Notes: generated by a model from the letters alone, not told the origin. Shown: positions 35,046 through 44,609, counted from the first letter of the stretch. The stretch: DNA of 64,000 nucleotides from CBDFHF01 sp965247565 (GCA_965247565.1 CBDFHF010000002.1:186001-250000); one strand, 5' to 3'. A program made the numbers and translations.

Positions 35046-36524
35046 ATGTCGATCTTTCGAAAACTGGCCTCGCAAACCGCAATTTATGGGCTAAGTAGTA
35101 TTTTTGGACGTTTCCTCAATTATTTATTGGTACCTCTGTACACCTATTATTTTTCTGCAGCTGAATACGGTGTCGTCTCTGAATTTTATGCTTACGCTGG
35201 ATTCTTTGCCGTATTACTATTATTTGGATTTGAAACTGGTTATTTCCGCTTCCGAGACAAAGAGCATCCACAACCGGACGTCGCTTATTCAACGGCGTTG
35301 ATATTTGTAGTACTCGTTAATGTTGGGTTTTTCTGCCTGGTGCTGGCACTGAATGGGCAGCTTTCGATGACACTTAAATATTCAGATCACCCTGAATATG
35401 TGCGCTGGTTCGGTATTATTTTGGTACTGGATGCTGTTACTGCGATCCCATTTGCCCGATTGCGCGCAGAAAATAAAGCGTTGCGTTTTGCAGGTATTAA
35501 AGTGGCGGAGATTCTGCTGACTATTGCCTTGAGTTTGTTTTTTATAGTCTATTGCCCAAAGTTGTCGGCTCAGCATTCTGCCGAACCTTGGTTGGCGTTA
35601 ATCTATGATCCTGCTATCGGCGTAGGTTATATTTTTATAGCCAACTTAATTGCAAGTGGCTTTAAGTTTGTATTTTTGACTCCCCAACTATTAGGTCTGG
35701 CTTGGGGCTTCGACAGAGCATTATTTAAACGAATGTTACGATATTCTCTACCGATGGTTGCTATTGGTTTTGCCGGAATTATCAACGAAATGCTGGATCG
35801 GGCATTGTTAAAACATCTGTTGCCTTATGATTTGCAGACCAACATGAAAATGTTGGGTATTTACGGCGCCTGTTACAAGTTATCAGTTTTGATGTCACTG
35901 TTTATTCAGGCGTTTCGTTACGCTGCTGAGCCTTTTTTCTTTGCTTATGCTGATAACAACGATGCTCGAGACGTGTATGCAAAAATACTGAAATTTTTTG
36001 TGATTTTTTGTGTGTTCATTTTTTTGCTAGTGACTTTATATTTAGATTTCTTCAAGTATTTTGTTGGCGTGGAATTCCGCGCTGGGCTAAACGTCGTGCC
36101 AATTTTATTGATGGCAAATTTATGTTTGGGAATTTACGTTAATCTGTCGATTTGGTACAAACTAACTGATAAAACACTCCTGGGGGCTTTTGTCTCAATG
36201 GCGGGTGCCGGCCTCACTATCGCACTTAATCTGCTTTGGATTCCAACTCTGGGCTATGTTGGTTCGGCTTGGGCGACGCTAGCTTGCTACGCCAGTATGG
36301 CAGTAGTGTCTTATTTATTGGGCCGCATCTATTATCCGGTTGCTTACGATGTTTTTCGCGTATTAGCTTATATTGGCTTAGGTGTAGCCTTGTATTTTGC
36401 CCATGGTTATTTACGGCCAGTACTTGATTGGCAATCCTGGCTATTATCTTCAGCAATAATGGCACTGTATCTGTTAATTGCGATGCTTTTTGAGGGTCGG
36501 CAGTTGCGAGCGCAAGTTCGCTAA
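35046..36524 (+). CDS. oligosaccharide flippase / polysaccharide biosynthesis membrane protein
   Basis: 492 residues with about 12-14 hydrophobic segments, starting LASQTAIYGLSSIFGRFLNYLLVPLYT, the typical first helix of the Wzx-like (MOP superfamily) flippases. It should move lipid-linked sugars across the inner membrane. No glycosyltransferases or other polysaccharide genes are adjacent, so the glycan is not known. It is followed by the AI-2E transporter gene after 33 bases. Confidence 0.85.
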   Translation: MSIFRKLASQTAIYGLSSIFGRFLNYLLVPLYTYYFSAAEYGVVSEFYAYAGFFAVLLLFGFETGYFRFRDKEHPQPDVAYSTALIFVVLVNVGFFCLVLALNGQLSMTLKYSDHPEYVRWFGIILVLDAVTAIPFARLRAENKALRFAGIKVAEILLTIALSLFFIVYCPKLSAQHSAEPWLALIYDPAIGVGYIFIANLIASGFKFVFLTPQLLGLAWGFDRALFKRMLRYSLPMVAIGFAGIINEMLDRALLKHLLPYDLQTNMKMLGIYGACYKLSVLMSLFIQAFRYAAEPFFFAYADNNDARDVYAKILKFFVIFCVFIFLLVTLYLDFFKYFVGVEFRAGLNVVPILLMANLCLGIYVNLSIWYKLTDKTLLGAFVSMAGAGLTIALNLLWIPTLGYVGSAWATLACYASMAVVSYLLGRIYYPVAYDVFRVLAYIGLGVALYFAHGYLRPVLDWQSWLLSSAIMALYLLIAMLFEGRQLRAQVR

Positions 36525-36557
36525 TAACCTTAATTACGAAAGGTAACATGAGAATTT

Positions 36558-37616
36558 ATGCCAAATAACCTAGAAGTAAGAGGTCGTTTAATCGGTGGTT
36601 TAATTTTACTGGCGCTCGGCGGCTGGGTATTGCACAGCTATCTGGTTTTGTTCGCCTGGGCAGTGGTATTGGCGATTACCACTTGGCCGATTTATCAGCG
36701 TTTACTTGATCGTATTGGCGCACGCGGCAACGCAATCTGGGTAGCCCTGGCGTTAACCTTGCTGATAGGGGCTATTGTTTTGGTGCCTATGGGTTATGGT
36801 TTGAGCCGAGTCCTGCATGAAACTGAGTCCATGGGACAAATTTTAACCAATGCTCAAACCGCCGGCTTACCGGCACCGGAATGGCTGGAAACTTTGCCGC
36901 TGGTTGGTTCCTGGGCTAAAGACAGCTGGGTCAAAGCTTTGGGAACTGCGGCGGCAGCGAACGAATCTCTACATTGGCTAGGCACAGGTGCAGTGGTTAA
37001 CTATACCAAAGATTTTGCCAGCCAGATTCTGCACCGATTTTTAGGATTATTGATGATTCTGGTGTTGTTGTTTTTTGTGTATCGGCACGGAGAGAGTATT
37101 GGTAAGCAGGTGCTGGATACTAGCCGCAAATTTTTTGGTGAAACGGGTATTCGCTATGCTATTCATGCCACGGCGGCGGTTAGGGCTACAGTCAACGGCT
37201 TGGTGTTGGTGGGGTTAGGTGAAGGGTTATTGCTGGGCGCCGGTTATGCCTTTGCTGGTTTGAGTCATCCTGCTTTACTAGGGGCATTAACGGGCGTGTT
37301 TGCGATGATTCCTTTTGCAGCCAAGCTGATTTTCGGCGCTTGTACTTTGGTGCTAATCGCCGGGGGTCATTCGGCTGCAGGTACCGGTTTGTTTATATTC
37401 GGAGTGGTGGTCATTTTACTGGCTGATAATTATGTCCGGCCTGCGCTCATTGGTGGAGCGGTTAAATTACCCTTCCTATGGACGTTATTGGGGATTTTTG
37501 GAGGTTTGGAAAATTTTGGCTTACTAGGCCTGTTTCTCGGGCCAACTTTAATGGCGGTATTGATTTCAATATGGCGCGATTGGGTTGAGGATATGAGCAA
37601 AATGCCGATCGCATGA
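36558..37616 (+). CDS. AI-2E family transporter (YdiK/PerM-like)
   Basis: 352 residues with about eight membrane segments in the family pattern: GGLILLALGGWVLHSYL at the start, a cytoplasmic/periplasmic middle region (60-150), and the conserved end PFAAKLIFGAC, ADNYVRPALIGG, LPFLWTLLGIFGGLENFGLLGLFLGPTLMA. Members include TqsA and sodium/proton exchangers, so the substrate cannot be fixed from sequence. It ends the DHH-flippase-transporter run of same-strand genes. Confidence 0.88.
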   Translation: MPNNLEVRGRLIGGLILLALGGWVLHSYLVLFAWAVVLAITTWPIYQRLLDRIGARGNAIWVALALTLLIGAIVLVPMGYGLSRVLHETESMGQILTNAQTAGLPAPEWLETLPLVGSWAKDSWVKALGTAAAANESLHWLGTGAVVNYTKDFASQILHRFLGLLMILVLLFFVYRHGESIGKQVLDTSRKFFGETGIRYAIHATAAVRATVNGLVLVGLGEGLLLGAGYAFAGLSHPALLGALTGVFAMIPFAAKLIFGACTLVLIAGGHSAAGTGLFIFGVVVILLADNYVRPALIGGAVKLPFLWTLLGIFGGLENFGLLGLFLGPTLMAVLISIWRDWVEDMSKMPIA

Positions 37617-37812
37617 ATTTTTATAGATCCGGTTTTTTAATGTTTAACGTAGTTGAGATAACCTTTAACTTCCTCGGGATACCTTAGCTTTGCGTTCCCT
37701 GAGTGAAGTCAAAGGGAAATTGATACATCATAAGGCCGGATCGATAGTCTATATTGACAAATAAGTCTGGCTAGACAAAAACACGGTAACTCTTAGATTC
37801 GAAATCAAAATT

Positions 37813-38391
37813 ATGTCTCAAAAATTAAGCTATTGGCTTGATAAAGATAACATCATCCGCAAGGTTGACGATTTCTGGGATGACAGTATGGATAGCGAAA
37901 GCTGGACCGATCGCGCATGCAGCAAAACAATTATTGGCAGACACCTGTTTGATTTTATCTGCGACGATCCGACACGCATGTATGTATCTGCATTGGTGCA
38001 ATTAGTGCGTATTATTCCTCAATGCTTGTTTAGGCCCTATCGATGCGATACGCCGAATAGCAAAAGGTATATGCGGATGATTGTTTCTCCCGAAGAAAAC
38101 GATTTGGTGCGAGTGTCTCATGAACTATTGCATTGCGAACCTTTACCGAAAAAAATCTCATTTCTCACTCAGAACTGTACCGAAAATAAATCGCTCAAAC
38201 GGCGTAATGGTACTGAATATCTCAGTGCAAGCCATATCCGTTGTAGTTTATGCAATCGTTTGCAGTCAATTGGTACTAATTTATGGCAGGAAGTTGACAC
38301 ATTGTCAGATTTAATAGCAACAACCCAAGATACAGTGCCAGTTGTTTACGGTATCTGCCCTTCGTGTATTGAAGGACTACCGAAAAAATAA
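37813..38391 (+). CDS. PAS-like cysteine-containing protein of unknown function
   Basis: 192 residues, not a family I recognise by name. The N-terminal part (WLDKDNIIRKVDDFWDDSM, IIGRHLFDFICDDPTRMYV, PYRCDTPNSKRYMRM) looks like a small PAS-type sensor domain. The C-terminal part has IRCSLCNRLQ and GICPSCIEGLP, two CxxC pairs about 50 residues apart that could bind zinc or act in redox sensing. There is no signal peptide or membrane segment. It stands alone 120 bases upstream of the CheB/CheR/GGDEF/EAL hybrid, on the same strand, and might feed signals to it. Confidence 0.65.
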   Translation: MSQKLSYWLDKDNIIRKVDDFWDDSMDSESWTDRACSKTIIGRHLFDFICDDPTRMYVSALVQLVRIIPQCLFRPYRCDTPNSKRYMRMIVSPEENDLVRVSHELLHCEPLPKKISFLTQNCTENKSLKRRNGTEYLSASHIRCSLCNRLQSIGTNLWQEVDTLSDLIATTQDTVPVVYGICPSCIEGLPKK

Positions 38392-38510
38392 ATTTCCTCG
38401 TTAACTTGCTTACTTTATTTCAACGATTATAATCAACCGAAACGCTATGACTCTGTTTATGCTCTAGAGTATTTACCTTGCGGAAACGATGATCTATTAG
38501 ACAACTACTC

Positions 38511-41500
38511 ATGCTGATTAACGATACATCCAGCACTGCCAGCCTCTCAGAGGCTAGTTCAGAGCAACGACCATTTATTGTTGGGATTGGTTCTTCTGCA
38601 GGTGGTCTTGAGGCACTCTCATCTTTAGTCGCGGCAACGCCCAGTAATCTGGGAATTGCGTATGTCGTCATTCAACATTTATCACCAACTCATCGCAGCA
38701 TGTTAGTGCAGTTACTGGGTCGAGAGACCGCCATGGCGGTCTGTGAGATTCAGGATAACATGCAGCCTGAACCGGATGTCGTTTATATCGCTCCAGCCAG
38801 TCGAAATACCATTTTTCAAAATGGCAAATTCCGGTTATTGGAAACCAAACGAGAAGCGCTGCCCAAACCGTCGGTCAATGTATTTTTCACTTCGCTGGCT
38901 TCTGAAAAAACTGAGGACGCGATAGGCGTTATATTATCGGGAACCGGCTCTGATGGAACAGTGGGTCTGCGTGAAATTAAAGCCAATGGCGGGTTTACTT
39001 TTGCTCAGGAACCCAGTTCTGCCAAATATACTGGTATGCCGCAGTCAGCCATTGATTCAGGTTGTGTAGATTGGGTGTTGTCCCCGGAAAAAATTGCGGT
39101 TGAGATTACCAATTTGGTATGTAATAGACCTGCAGTTCAAATCGCTAGTGACGCTGAACGGCCGCAATCTTTGGCAACACAGCTCAAAAAACTATTGATC
39201 AGCGTCAAACAAAAAACCCGCATTGATTTTGGCGGCTATAAAGAAGGCACTTTGTGGCGACGTATTGAAAGACGTATGTCTGCAAATCATCTGGTAAATT
39301 TTGAGGATTATTCACGATTTACAGAAGAAAATCCGGAAGAACTCGAAAGGCTTTGTAAAGATATATTAATCTCCGTTACCGCCTTCTTTAGAGACCCGGA
39401 AGCTTTTAACCAACTTAAACAAGTGATTCAAACTGCAATTAGCAGTAAGCAACATGGTGATGAAATACGCATTTGGGTGACCGCCTGCGCAACCGGTGAG
39501 GAGGCTTATAGTATCGCGATTCTGTTGGCTGAAGTGCTGGGCCCGAATCTTCCTTTTTACAGAATTCAGATTTTTGCTACTGACGTTGATAGCGATGCCA
39601 TGAATGTTGCCAGAAAAGGCTCTTATGTTGAAGGTGCGTTAGCCGAAGTTGAGCCGAGTTTAATAGCGCGTTATTTCGTACCGATGCATGGTCGTTATGA
39701 AATTTCCAGAACTTTGCGCGATATGGTGGTATTCGCGCGACATGACTTAGTGCAAGATCCGCCTTTTTTGCGCTTGGATCTGATTAGTTGTCGCAACGTC
39801 CTTATCTATCTTCAGACTGATTTACAGTCGAAAATACTAGCGACTTTTCATTATGGCTTGTTAGATGGTGGATATCTATTCTTAGGAAAGTCGGAGAGTG
39901 TTTTTCAACAAGAAAATCTGTTCGATGTTATTAGTAAAAACTACCGAATTTATCGTCGGCATCCTAGCGAGGGCAGGATACCCCTAACATCATTTCAACT
40001 CCCACTCTTAGATCAAAACCAGCAGCAGATTTTAAATAAAAAAGCCAACGCAGAACACAAGCTGATGGAATCAGCGATACGAGCTTACATTCCTGCTTCG
40101 ATTTTAGTTAACAATAGCCTCGATATTCAACATATTTACGGCGATGTGAGTAGCTTTTTAACCATTTCCGCAGGTAAGCCCAGTACTAACTTGATGCACT
40201 TGATAAGGCGTGATTTGCGTCCGGATCTGCAATTGTTACAACACCAAGTGCAGAAAAATTTAGATTCCGCTATTGGTAGAACACACTATATTCATTGCGG
40301 CGAGACCAAAAAGCCTATCCGTCTGGCATTACATCCTACTGAAAAAGGTGTTTCAACGGCTTATTTTCTGGTTAGCTTTGAAACGACCATTACAGAAAGC
40401 ATACCCGCCGAGCCATCCAGTCAAAGTCCATCAGAACTGGATGCTAAACTCAACATCAGGGAATTAGAAGATGAATTGATAATGACGCGTGAGCGCTTGC
40501 AAACTGTCATTGAAGAACTGGAAACTTCTAACGAAGAATTACAGGCTTTGAATGAGGAAGTCCAATCAGCTAACGAGGAGCTTCAGTCATCCAATGAAGA
40601 GTTGGAGGCCACTAACGAAGAATTGCAGTCTACTAACGAGGAGTTAACTACGGTTAATGAGGAGCTGCAGATTCGTACCAACGAATTAGCGGAAACCTTA
40701 AACGATCTTGAGACAGTGCAAAACAGCGTCGGTTTTCCGATTATTGCTGTGAGTGAGCAATTAAAGATCTTGCGTTTTAATGCGCCCGCTGCCGCATTGT
40801 TTTCTTTGTCAAGATCATCAATTGGTCAGCATTTTTCAGTTATTCGCTTGCCAGCGGGTATGAAAAGTTTCACTAGTCAGATACAGGAAGCTTTAAGTAT
40901 TAGCAAGATAGTTGAGTCAGCTATCCCCTCGTTGGAGCGACATTATCTGCTGCATATATCGCCCTATGATACGACGCATCAGGGAATTCGCGGTGCGATA
41001 GTAACGCTGGTAGATGATACTGAGCGTCGGGTGAGTGAAGAGGAAATTATTAGTAGTCGGGAGAAGTTGTTGTCGATTATGAATAACTCGACAGCCATTG
41101 TTACTTTAAAGGATATTGCGGGGCGCTATGAGTTTGTTAATAGTCAGTTTGAGAAAGTTTTTGGCATTCAATCAAAGGATATAATAGGTAAAACCGATAG
41201 CCAAATGCTGTCGCAAACCATTGCTGATGATTTTCGCGCCAAGGAATTGGAAGTCATTCGCAAAATTCAAACGATAGAGAGTGAGGATCACATACAGCAT
41301 GGGAATGTGGACTTATATATGCTATCAATTCGCTTCCCTTTAATTGGCCCCGATAACCTGCCTTATGGCATTTGTACCCAATCTTCTGATATTACCACCC
41401 GAGTTCAGGCAGAAAGCCAATTACGCTTAGCAGCTCGGGTTTTTGATCGCTCGTCTGAAGGCATTGTGGTCACTGATCCCAAAAAGCAAGTCCTTACGGT

Positions 41501-43091
41501 GAATGAGGCATTCACTAATATTACCGGCTACTGTGCTGAAGAGGTGATCGGGAAAATGCCGACCTTTTTATCCTCCGGTATACAGGACAACGCATTTTTT
41601 GAATCCATGTGGGACAGCATTAATTCCCAAGGTTGGTGGCAAGGAGAGATTTTAAATCGTCGTAAGGGTGGAGATATTTATCCTGAATGGCTCACCATCA
41701 ATGCGATCCATGATCACAGTGGTAAAACCTGTAATTACGTAGCCATCTTCAGCGATATAACCATAGTAAAAGAATCTCAGCAGCGCATAGAGTTTTTAGC
41801 CACACATGATCCTTTAACAGAGTTACCGAATCGTTTACTGTTCCTGGATCGGGTTCGTCAAGCTGTGGCTCGCGGGGATCGTGGAACATTTTTGTTTGCC
41901 GTATTATTTGTTGATCTGGATGATTTTAAAGTAGTCAATGATTCTTTAGGACATGCAGCAGGCGATACTTTACTGAAAGAAGTGGCGAAACTTATGCGCG
42001 GTCTTGTTAGATCCGTTGACACCGTTGCTCGTTTTGGTGGTGATGAATTTGCTTTATTAATCGAAGATACGTCAGTCAGTGAAATTGAAAACACCGCAAG
42101 ACGAATATGCGCTGCAATAGGTAGATCCATTTACTTGGGTGATCAAATGGCCCATGTGGGCGCCAGTGTCGGTATTGCTGTTTTTCCAGAAGATAGCAAG
42201 AATGCTGAAGTTCTTCTTAAACACGCTGACACGGCAATGTATGAGGCTAAAGCCAAAGGAAAAAATGCCTATCAATTTTTTACTAAAAAAATGATGGAGC
42301 AGGCCGATATGAGGCTGCGCATGGAAAATGGCTTAAGAAAAGCGTTAGATAATAACCTGTTGTTTTTAAATTATCAGCCGCAAATCGATTTGGACACAGG
42401 GCAATTGATTGGCGCGGAAGTGCTCGTTCGATGGTTTGATAATGAATACGGCTTAATTTCACCTGTACACTTCATCCCGTTGGCTGAAAAATCTGGTCTG
42501 ATTGAGAAGTTAGGAGAATGGGTCACCAATGCGGCTTGTGCTCAGATGGCTAACTGGTTGGCGCAAGGTTATAAATTAGCGCATTTGTCCATCAACGTAT
42601 CAGTTGAGCAATTTCGTCGTGGTCGGGTGCTGGAGATGATGAAGCGTTTGCTCGAAAACTATCAGTTACCTGCTGGACAAATCATGCTGGAAATTACTGA
42701 AAGCACTCTGGCGGATGATAATAAGGCGTTATCAGAGACGTTGCAAAGCTTGAAAAATTTGGGACTTAAAATCTCTATTGATGATTTTGGCACGGGTTAT
42801 TCGTCGCTGGCCAGGTTGAAAAGCTACCCTATTGATGAATTAAAAATTGATCGAAGTTTTGTTGATGACATCACAGAGCAAGGCCAGGATCTGATTATCG
42901 CTCAAACTATTATTGCTATGGGCAAAACTTTGGGTTTTTCGGTAATTGCAGAGGGCGTTGAAACAGATGCTCAGTTGGAAGTTTTAAAAAAATTACATTG
43001 TGACATTGTGCAGGGCTATCTACTGTCAAAGCCGTTAACTGTTGAAGAAATGAGCCAATTATTAGCCAGTCAACGAGTTGACAAACGCTAA
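38511..43091 (+). CDS. CheB-CheR-PAS-GGDEF-EAL hybrid signalling protein
   Basis: 1526 residues in one chain. CheB methylesterase (about 20-205; SSAGG serine, QHLSPTH with His56, GTGSDG with Asp148) has no receiver domain. CheR methyltransferase (about 215-490) has TACATGEEAYSIAI, FATDVDSDAMNVA and SCRNVLIYL. A heptad-repeat coiled coil (about 645-745, repeated NEELQ units) leads to three PAS domains (about 745-1090). GGDEF follows (about 1100-1265, RFGGDEF near 1174, with an RxxD inhibitory site five residues before it). The EAL domain (about 1280-1520) has EVLVRW in place of EAL, while LEITES, DDFGTGYSSL, KIDRSFV and AEGVET are intact. It could both make and break cyclic di-GMP and modify receptors. 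CheB-CheR-PAS fusions are known; the additional GGDEF-EAL output is less common. Confidence 0.9.
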   Translation: MLINDTSSTASLSEASSEQRPFIVGIGSSAGGLEALSSLVAATPSNLGIAYVVIQHLSPTHRSMLVQLLGRETAMAVCEIQDNMQPEPDVVYIAPASRNTIFQNGKFRLLETKREALPKPSVNVFFTSLASEKTEDAIGVILSGTGSDGTVGLREIKANGGFTFAQEPSSAKYTGMPQSAIDSGCVDWVLSPEKIAVEITNLVCNRPAVQIASDAERPQSLATQLKKLLISVKQKTRIDFGGYKEGTLWRRIERRMSANHLVNFEDYSRFTEENPEELERLCKDILISVTAFFRDPEAFNQLKQVIQTAISSKQHGDEIRIWVTACATGEEAYSIAILLAEVLGPNLPFYRIQIFATDVDSDAMNVARKGSYVEGALAEVEPSLIARYFVPMHGRYEISRTLRDMVVFARHDLVQDPPFLRLDLISCRNVLIYLQTDLQSKILATFHYGLLDGGYLFLGKSESVFQQENLFDVISKNYRIYRRHPSEGRIPLTSFQLPLLDQNQQQILNKKANAEHKLMESAIRAYIPASILVNNSLDIQHIYGDVSSFLTISAGKPSTNLMHLIRRDLRPDLQLLQHQVQKNLDSAIGRTHYIHCGETKKPIRLALHPTEKGVSTAYFLVSFETTITESIPAEPSSQSPSELDAKLNIRELEDELIMTRERLQTVIEELETSNEELQALNEEVQSANEELQSSNEELEATNEELQSTNEELTTVNEELQIRTNELAETLNDLETVQNSVGFPIIAVSEQLKILRFNAPAAALFSLSRSSIGQHFSVIRLPAGMKSFTSQIQEALSISKIVESAIPSLERHYLLHISPYDTTHQGIRGAIVTLVDDTERRVSEEEIISSREKLLSIMNNSTAIVTLKDIAGRYEFVNSQFEKVFGIQSKDIIGKTDSQMLSQTIADDFRAKELEVIRKIQTIESEDHIQHGNVDLYMLSIRFPLIGPDNLPYGICTQSSDITTRVQAESQLRLAARVFDRSSEGIVVTDPKKQVLTVNEAFTNITGYCAEEVIGKMPTFLSSGIQDNAFFESMWDSINSQGWWQGEILNRRKGGDIYPEWLTINAIHDHSGKTCNYVAIFSDITIVKESQQRIEFLATHDPLTELPNRLLFLDRVRQAVARGDRGTFLFAVLFVDLDDFKVVNDSLGHAAGDTLLKEVAKLMRGLVRSVDTVARFGGDEFALLIEDTSVSEIENTARRICAAIGRSIYLGDQMAHVGASVGIAVFPEDSKNAEVLLKHADTAMYEAKAKGKNAYQFFTKKMMEQADMRLRMENGLRKALDNNLLFLNYQPQIDLDTGQLIGAEVLVRWFDNEYGLISPVHFIPLAEKSGLIEKLGEWVTNAACAQMANWLAQGYKLAHLSINVSVEQFRRGRVLEMMKRLLENYQLPAGQIMLEITESTLADDNKALSETLQSLKNLGLKISIDDFGTGYSSLARLKSYPIDELKIDRSFVDDITEQGQDLIIAQTIIAMGKTLGFSVIAEGVETDAQLEVLKKLHCDIVQGYLLSKPLTVEEMSQLLASQRVDKR

Positions 43092-43109
43092 TTTAAACAG
43101 ATCATGCCG

Positions 43110-43127
43110 CGATGTTTTCAGACATCG
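43110..43127 (+). terminator. candidate terminator after the CheB-CheR-GGDEF-EAL gene
   Basis: CGATGT pairs exactly with ACATCG across a six-base loop, followed by TTGTCTT, 18 bases after the stop codon. The stem is short. Confidence 0.35.
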
Positions 43128-43260
43128 TTGTCTTCGCTATAGATCTATCTCTTATTGATCACCTCTGATTTTTCAATAGCCTATCTCTTATTTGTATTCA
43201 CTCAGGTTAATTGTTGAACTTTCTTAGATTCTGAACTGTTCCAATGCAATGGATGCAGTT

Positions 43261-43269
43261 TGTTATACT
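43261..43269 (+). promoter_or_regulatory. extended -10 promoter candidate for the OmpA-like gene
   Basis: TGTTATACT matches the extended -10 pattern TGnTATAAT at eight of nine positions. It lies 107 bases upstream of the OmpA-like start. No good -35 box is at the usual distance, as is common for extended -10 promoters. Confidence 0.4.
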
Positions 43270-43376
43270 GCGGGGCTGCAGGATCAGAGTAAATCTAAAA
43301 CACCTGACGTTATTGGTAACAAGCCAAAGACGTAATTATTATTTTTATAAATAAATGGATAAAAGGCTTAAGAATT

Positions 43377-44294
43377 ATGAATAAAAACACAACAATTATT
43401 GCAATCAGCTCTATTTTTCTGAGCGCCTGTGTAACCGATCCGTATACCGGGCAATCGACAATTAATAACGCAGGTAAAGGTGGTGGTATCGGAGCCGTAG
43501 TGGGTGCGGGTGCAGGAACTTTGTTTGGCGGTAACGATTATAAAAACGCCGGTTTTGGGGCTTTGGCCGGTGCTGCGGTGGGAGCAGCAGTGGGGGCTTA
43601 CATGGATCATCAGCAACAGGAAATGCAACAATCTTTACAAGGCACTGGCATTGAAGTGCAGCGTACCGCTGAAAATACCCTGAACCTGACTATGCCCAGC
43701 AGTGTTACTTTTGGTTTTAATTCTGCAAATTTAACACCCCAAGCCCAATCTGCTTTAGATTCTGTTGCTAATGTGCTTAATCACTATCCGGATTCAAGAA
43801 TTAATATTACCGGGCACACCGACGATACTGGTGCTGATAATTACAACCAACAGTTATCTGAACAACGCGCGGCTAGCGTGGCGGGCTATTTGAGTCAACA
43901 CAATGTTAATTATGCACGTTTGGCGACCCAGGGAATGGGCGAAAGAATGCCGAAGTTTCCAAATACCGATGAGCAGAATCGATCTCAAAATCGTCGTGTG
44001 GAGCTGGCGATTGTTGCCAACCAAAACGCTGGCGGCGGCCAGCAACAAGGGTATCCTCAACAGCAGGGTAACCCTCAACAGCAAAACTACCCGCAACCAC
44101 AAGGCTATCCTCAACCACAAGGCTATCCACAACAACAGGGCTATCCACAACAACAGGGCTATCCACAGCAGCAAGGATACCCACAACAACAGAGTTATCC
44201 GCAACAGCAAACGTACCCCCAACAAAGCTATCCTCAGCAACAGGGTTACCCGCAACAACAAGGTTATCCTCAGCCATATCAGTACCCCAGATAA
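43377..44294 (+). CDS. OmpA-family lipoprotein with glycine zipper and PQQQGY-repeat tail
   Basis: 305 residues. A lipoprotein signal ends in LSAC (Cys18). A glycine-zipper segment follows (about 33-78, GIGAVVGAGAGTLFGG and ALAGAAVGAAVGAY). An OmpA-like peptidoglycan-binding domain comes next (about 105-215, FNSANLTPQAQSALDSVA, ITGHTDDTGADNYNQQLSEQRAASVAGYL, NRRVEL). The tail (about 222-305) is a run of roughly 13 PQQQGY-type hexapeptides, rich in Gln, Pro and Tyr. The front part resembles YiaD-type envelope proteins. The repeats are unusual and should be disordered, perhaps surface- or cell-wall-interacting; this is inference. Confidence 0.9.
   Translation: MNKNTTIIAISSIFLSACVTDPYTGQSTINNAGKGGGIGAVVGAGAGTLFGGNDYKNAGFGALAGAAVGAAVGAYMDHQQQEMQQSLQGTGIEVQRTAENTLNLTMPSSVTFGFNSANLTPQAQSALDSVANVLNHYPDSRINITGHTDDTGADNYNQQLSEQRAASVAGYLSQHNVNYARLATQGMGERMPKFPNTDEQNRSQNRRVELAIVANQNAGGGQQQGYPQQQGNPQQQNYPQPQGYPQPQGYPQQQGYPQQQGYPQQQGYPQQQSYPQQQTYPQQSYPQQQGYPQQQGYPQPYQYPR
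44049..44282 (+). repeat. 18-bp tandem repeats encoding PQQQGY hexapeptides
   Basis: About 13 imperfect 18-base units (CCACAACAACAGGGCTAT-like) encode the tail of the OmpA-like lipoprotein. Variation is mostly at third codon positions; one unit is shortened by three bases (PQQSY). Such arrays can change copy number by slippage. Confidence 0.85.
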
Positions 44295-44339
44295 ATGGAC
44301 TGCTTTTATTTTAAACAAAATTGAGTGGGCATTACCGGG

Positions 44340-44609
44340 CGATTTGCCTTACTCTTTGTCTTGGCAATTTCGTGCGTTGGCTATGACCAAATCACCAAAT
44401 CTGTTGCAAAGTCGGTTTTGTCAGAAATAGGGAAAAGCTAGCCGTAATACCCACTCTATTGGTTGTTAGTGGCGTCGGTAGTCTTATAGATCGTTTACTA
44501 TGACGGTTTGGTATCGATTTTTTACGAACAGGTGGTCGATATTGCCGTCATCGCCGGGGCACTCCTTCTTATTCTGGATATGCTGCGGGAACCGAACAAT
44601 AACTTGTAA
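44340..44609 (+). pseudogene. lspA: decayed lspA (lipoprotein signal peptidase) remnant
   Basis: Two in-frame pieces resemble the two ends of LspA. From 44340, RFALLFVLAISCVGYDQITK matches the first membrane helix and the DQxTK motif, then a TAG stop follows at 44439. From about 44461, LVVSGVGSLIDRLL matches the GGxxGNLIDRL motif, interrupted by a TGA. From about 44533, VVDIAVIAGALLLILDML matches the final FNVADxAIxxG helix, ending in TAA at 44607. The middle of the protein, including the first catalytic Asp region, is missing. There is no start codon. It cannot encode a working peptidase; another lspA copy must exist elsewhere. Confidence 0.75.

Noticed and set aside
37623..37752. GATCCGG ... 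CCGGATC widely spaced inverted repeat after the AI-2E transporter gene
   Set aside because: Short arms about 100 bases apart; likely chance, with no terminator-like T-run after it.
44049..44282. Regular short repeats resembling a CRISPR array
   Set aside because: The units are in frame, 18 bases long, without spacers, and encode the PQQQGY tail of the lipoprotein.
43854..44318. Leu-rich minus-strand frame opposite the OmpA-like gene
   Set aside because: Low-complexity product of the repeat tail read backwards; no start signal or known family.
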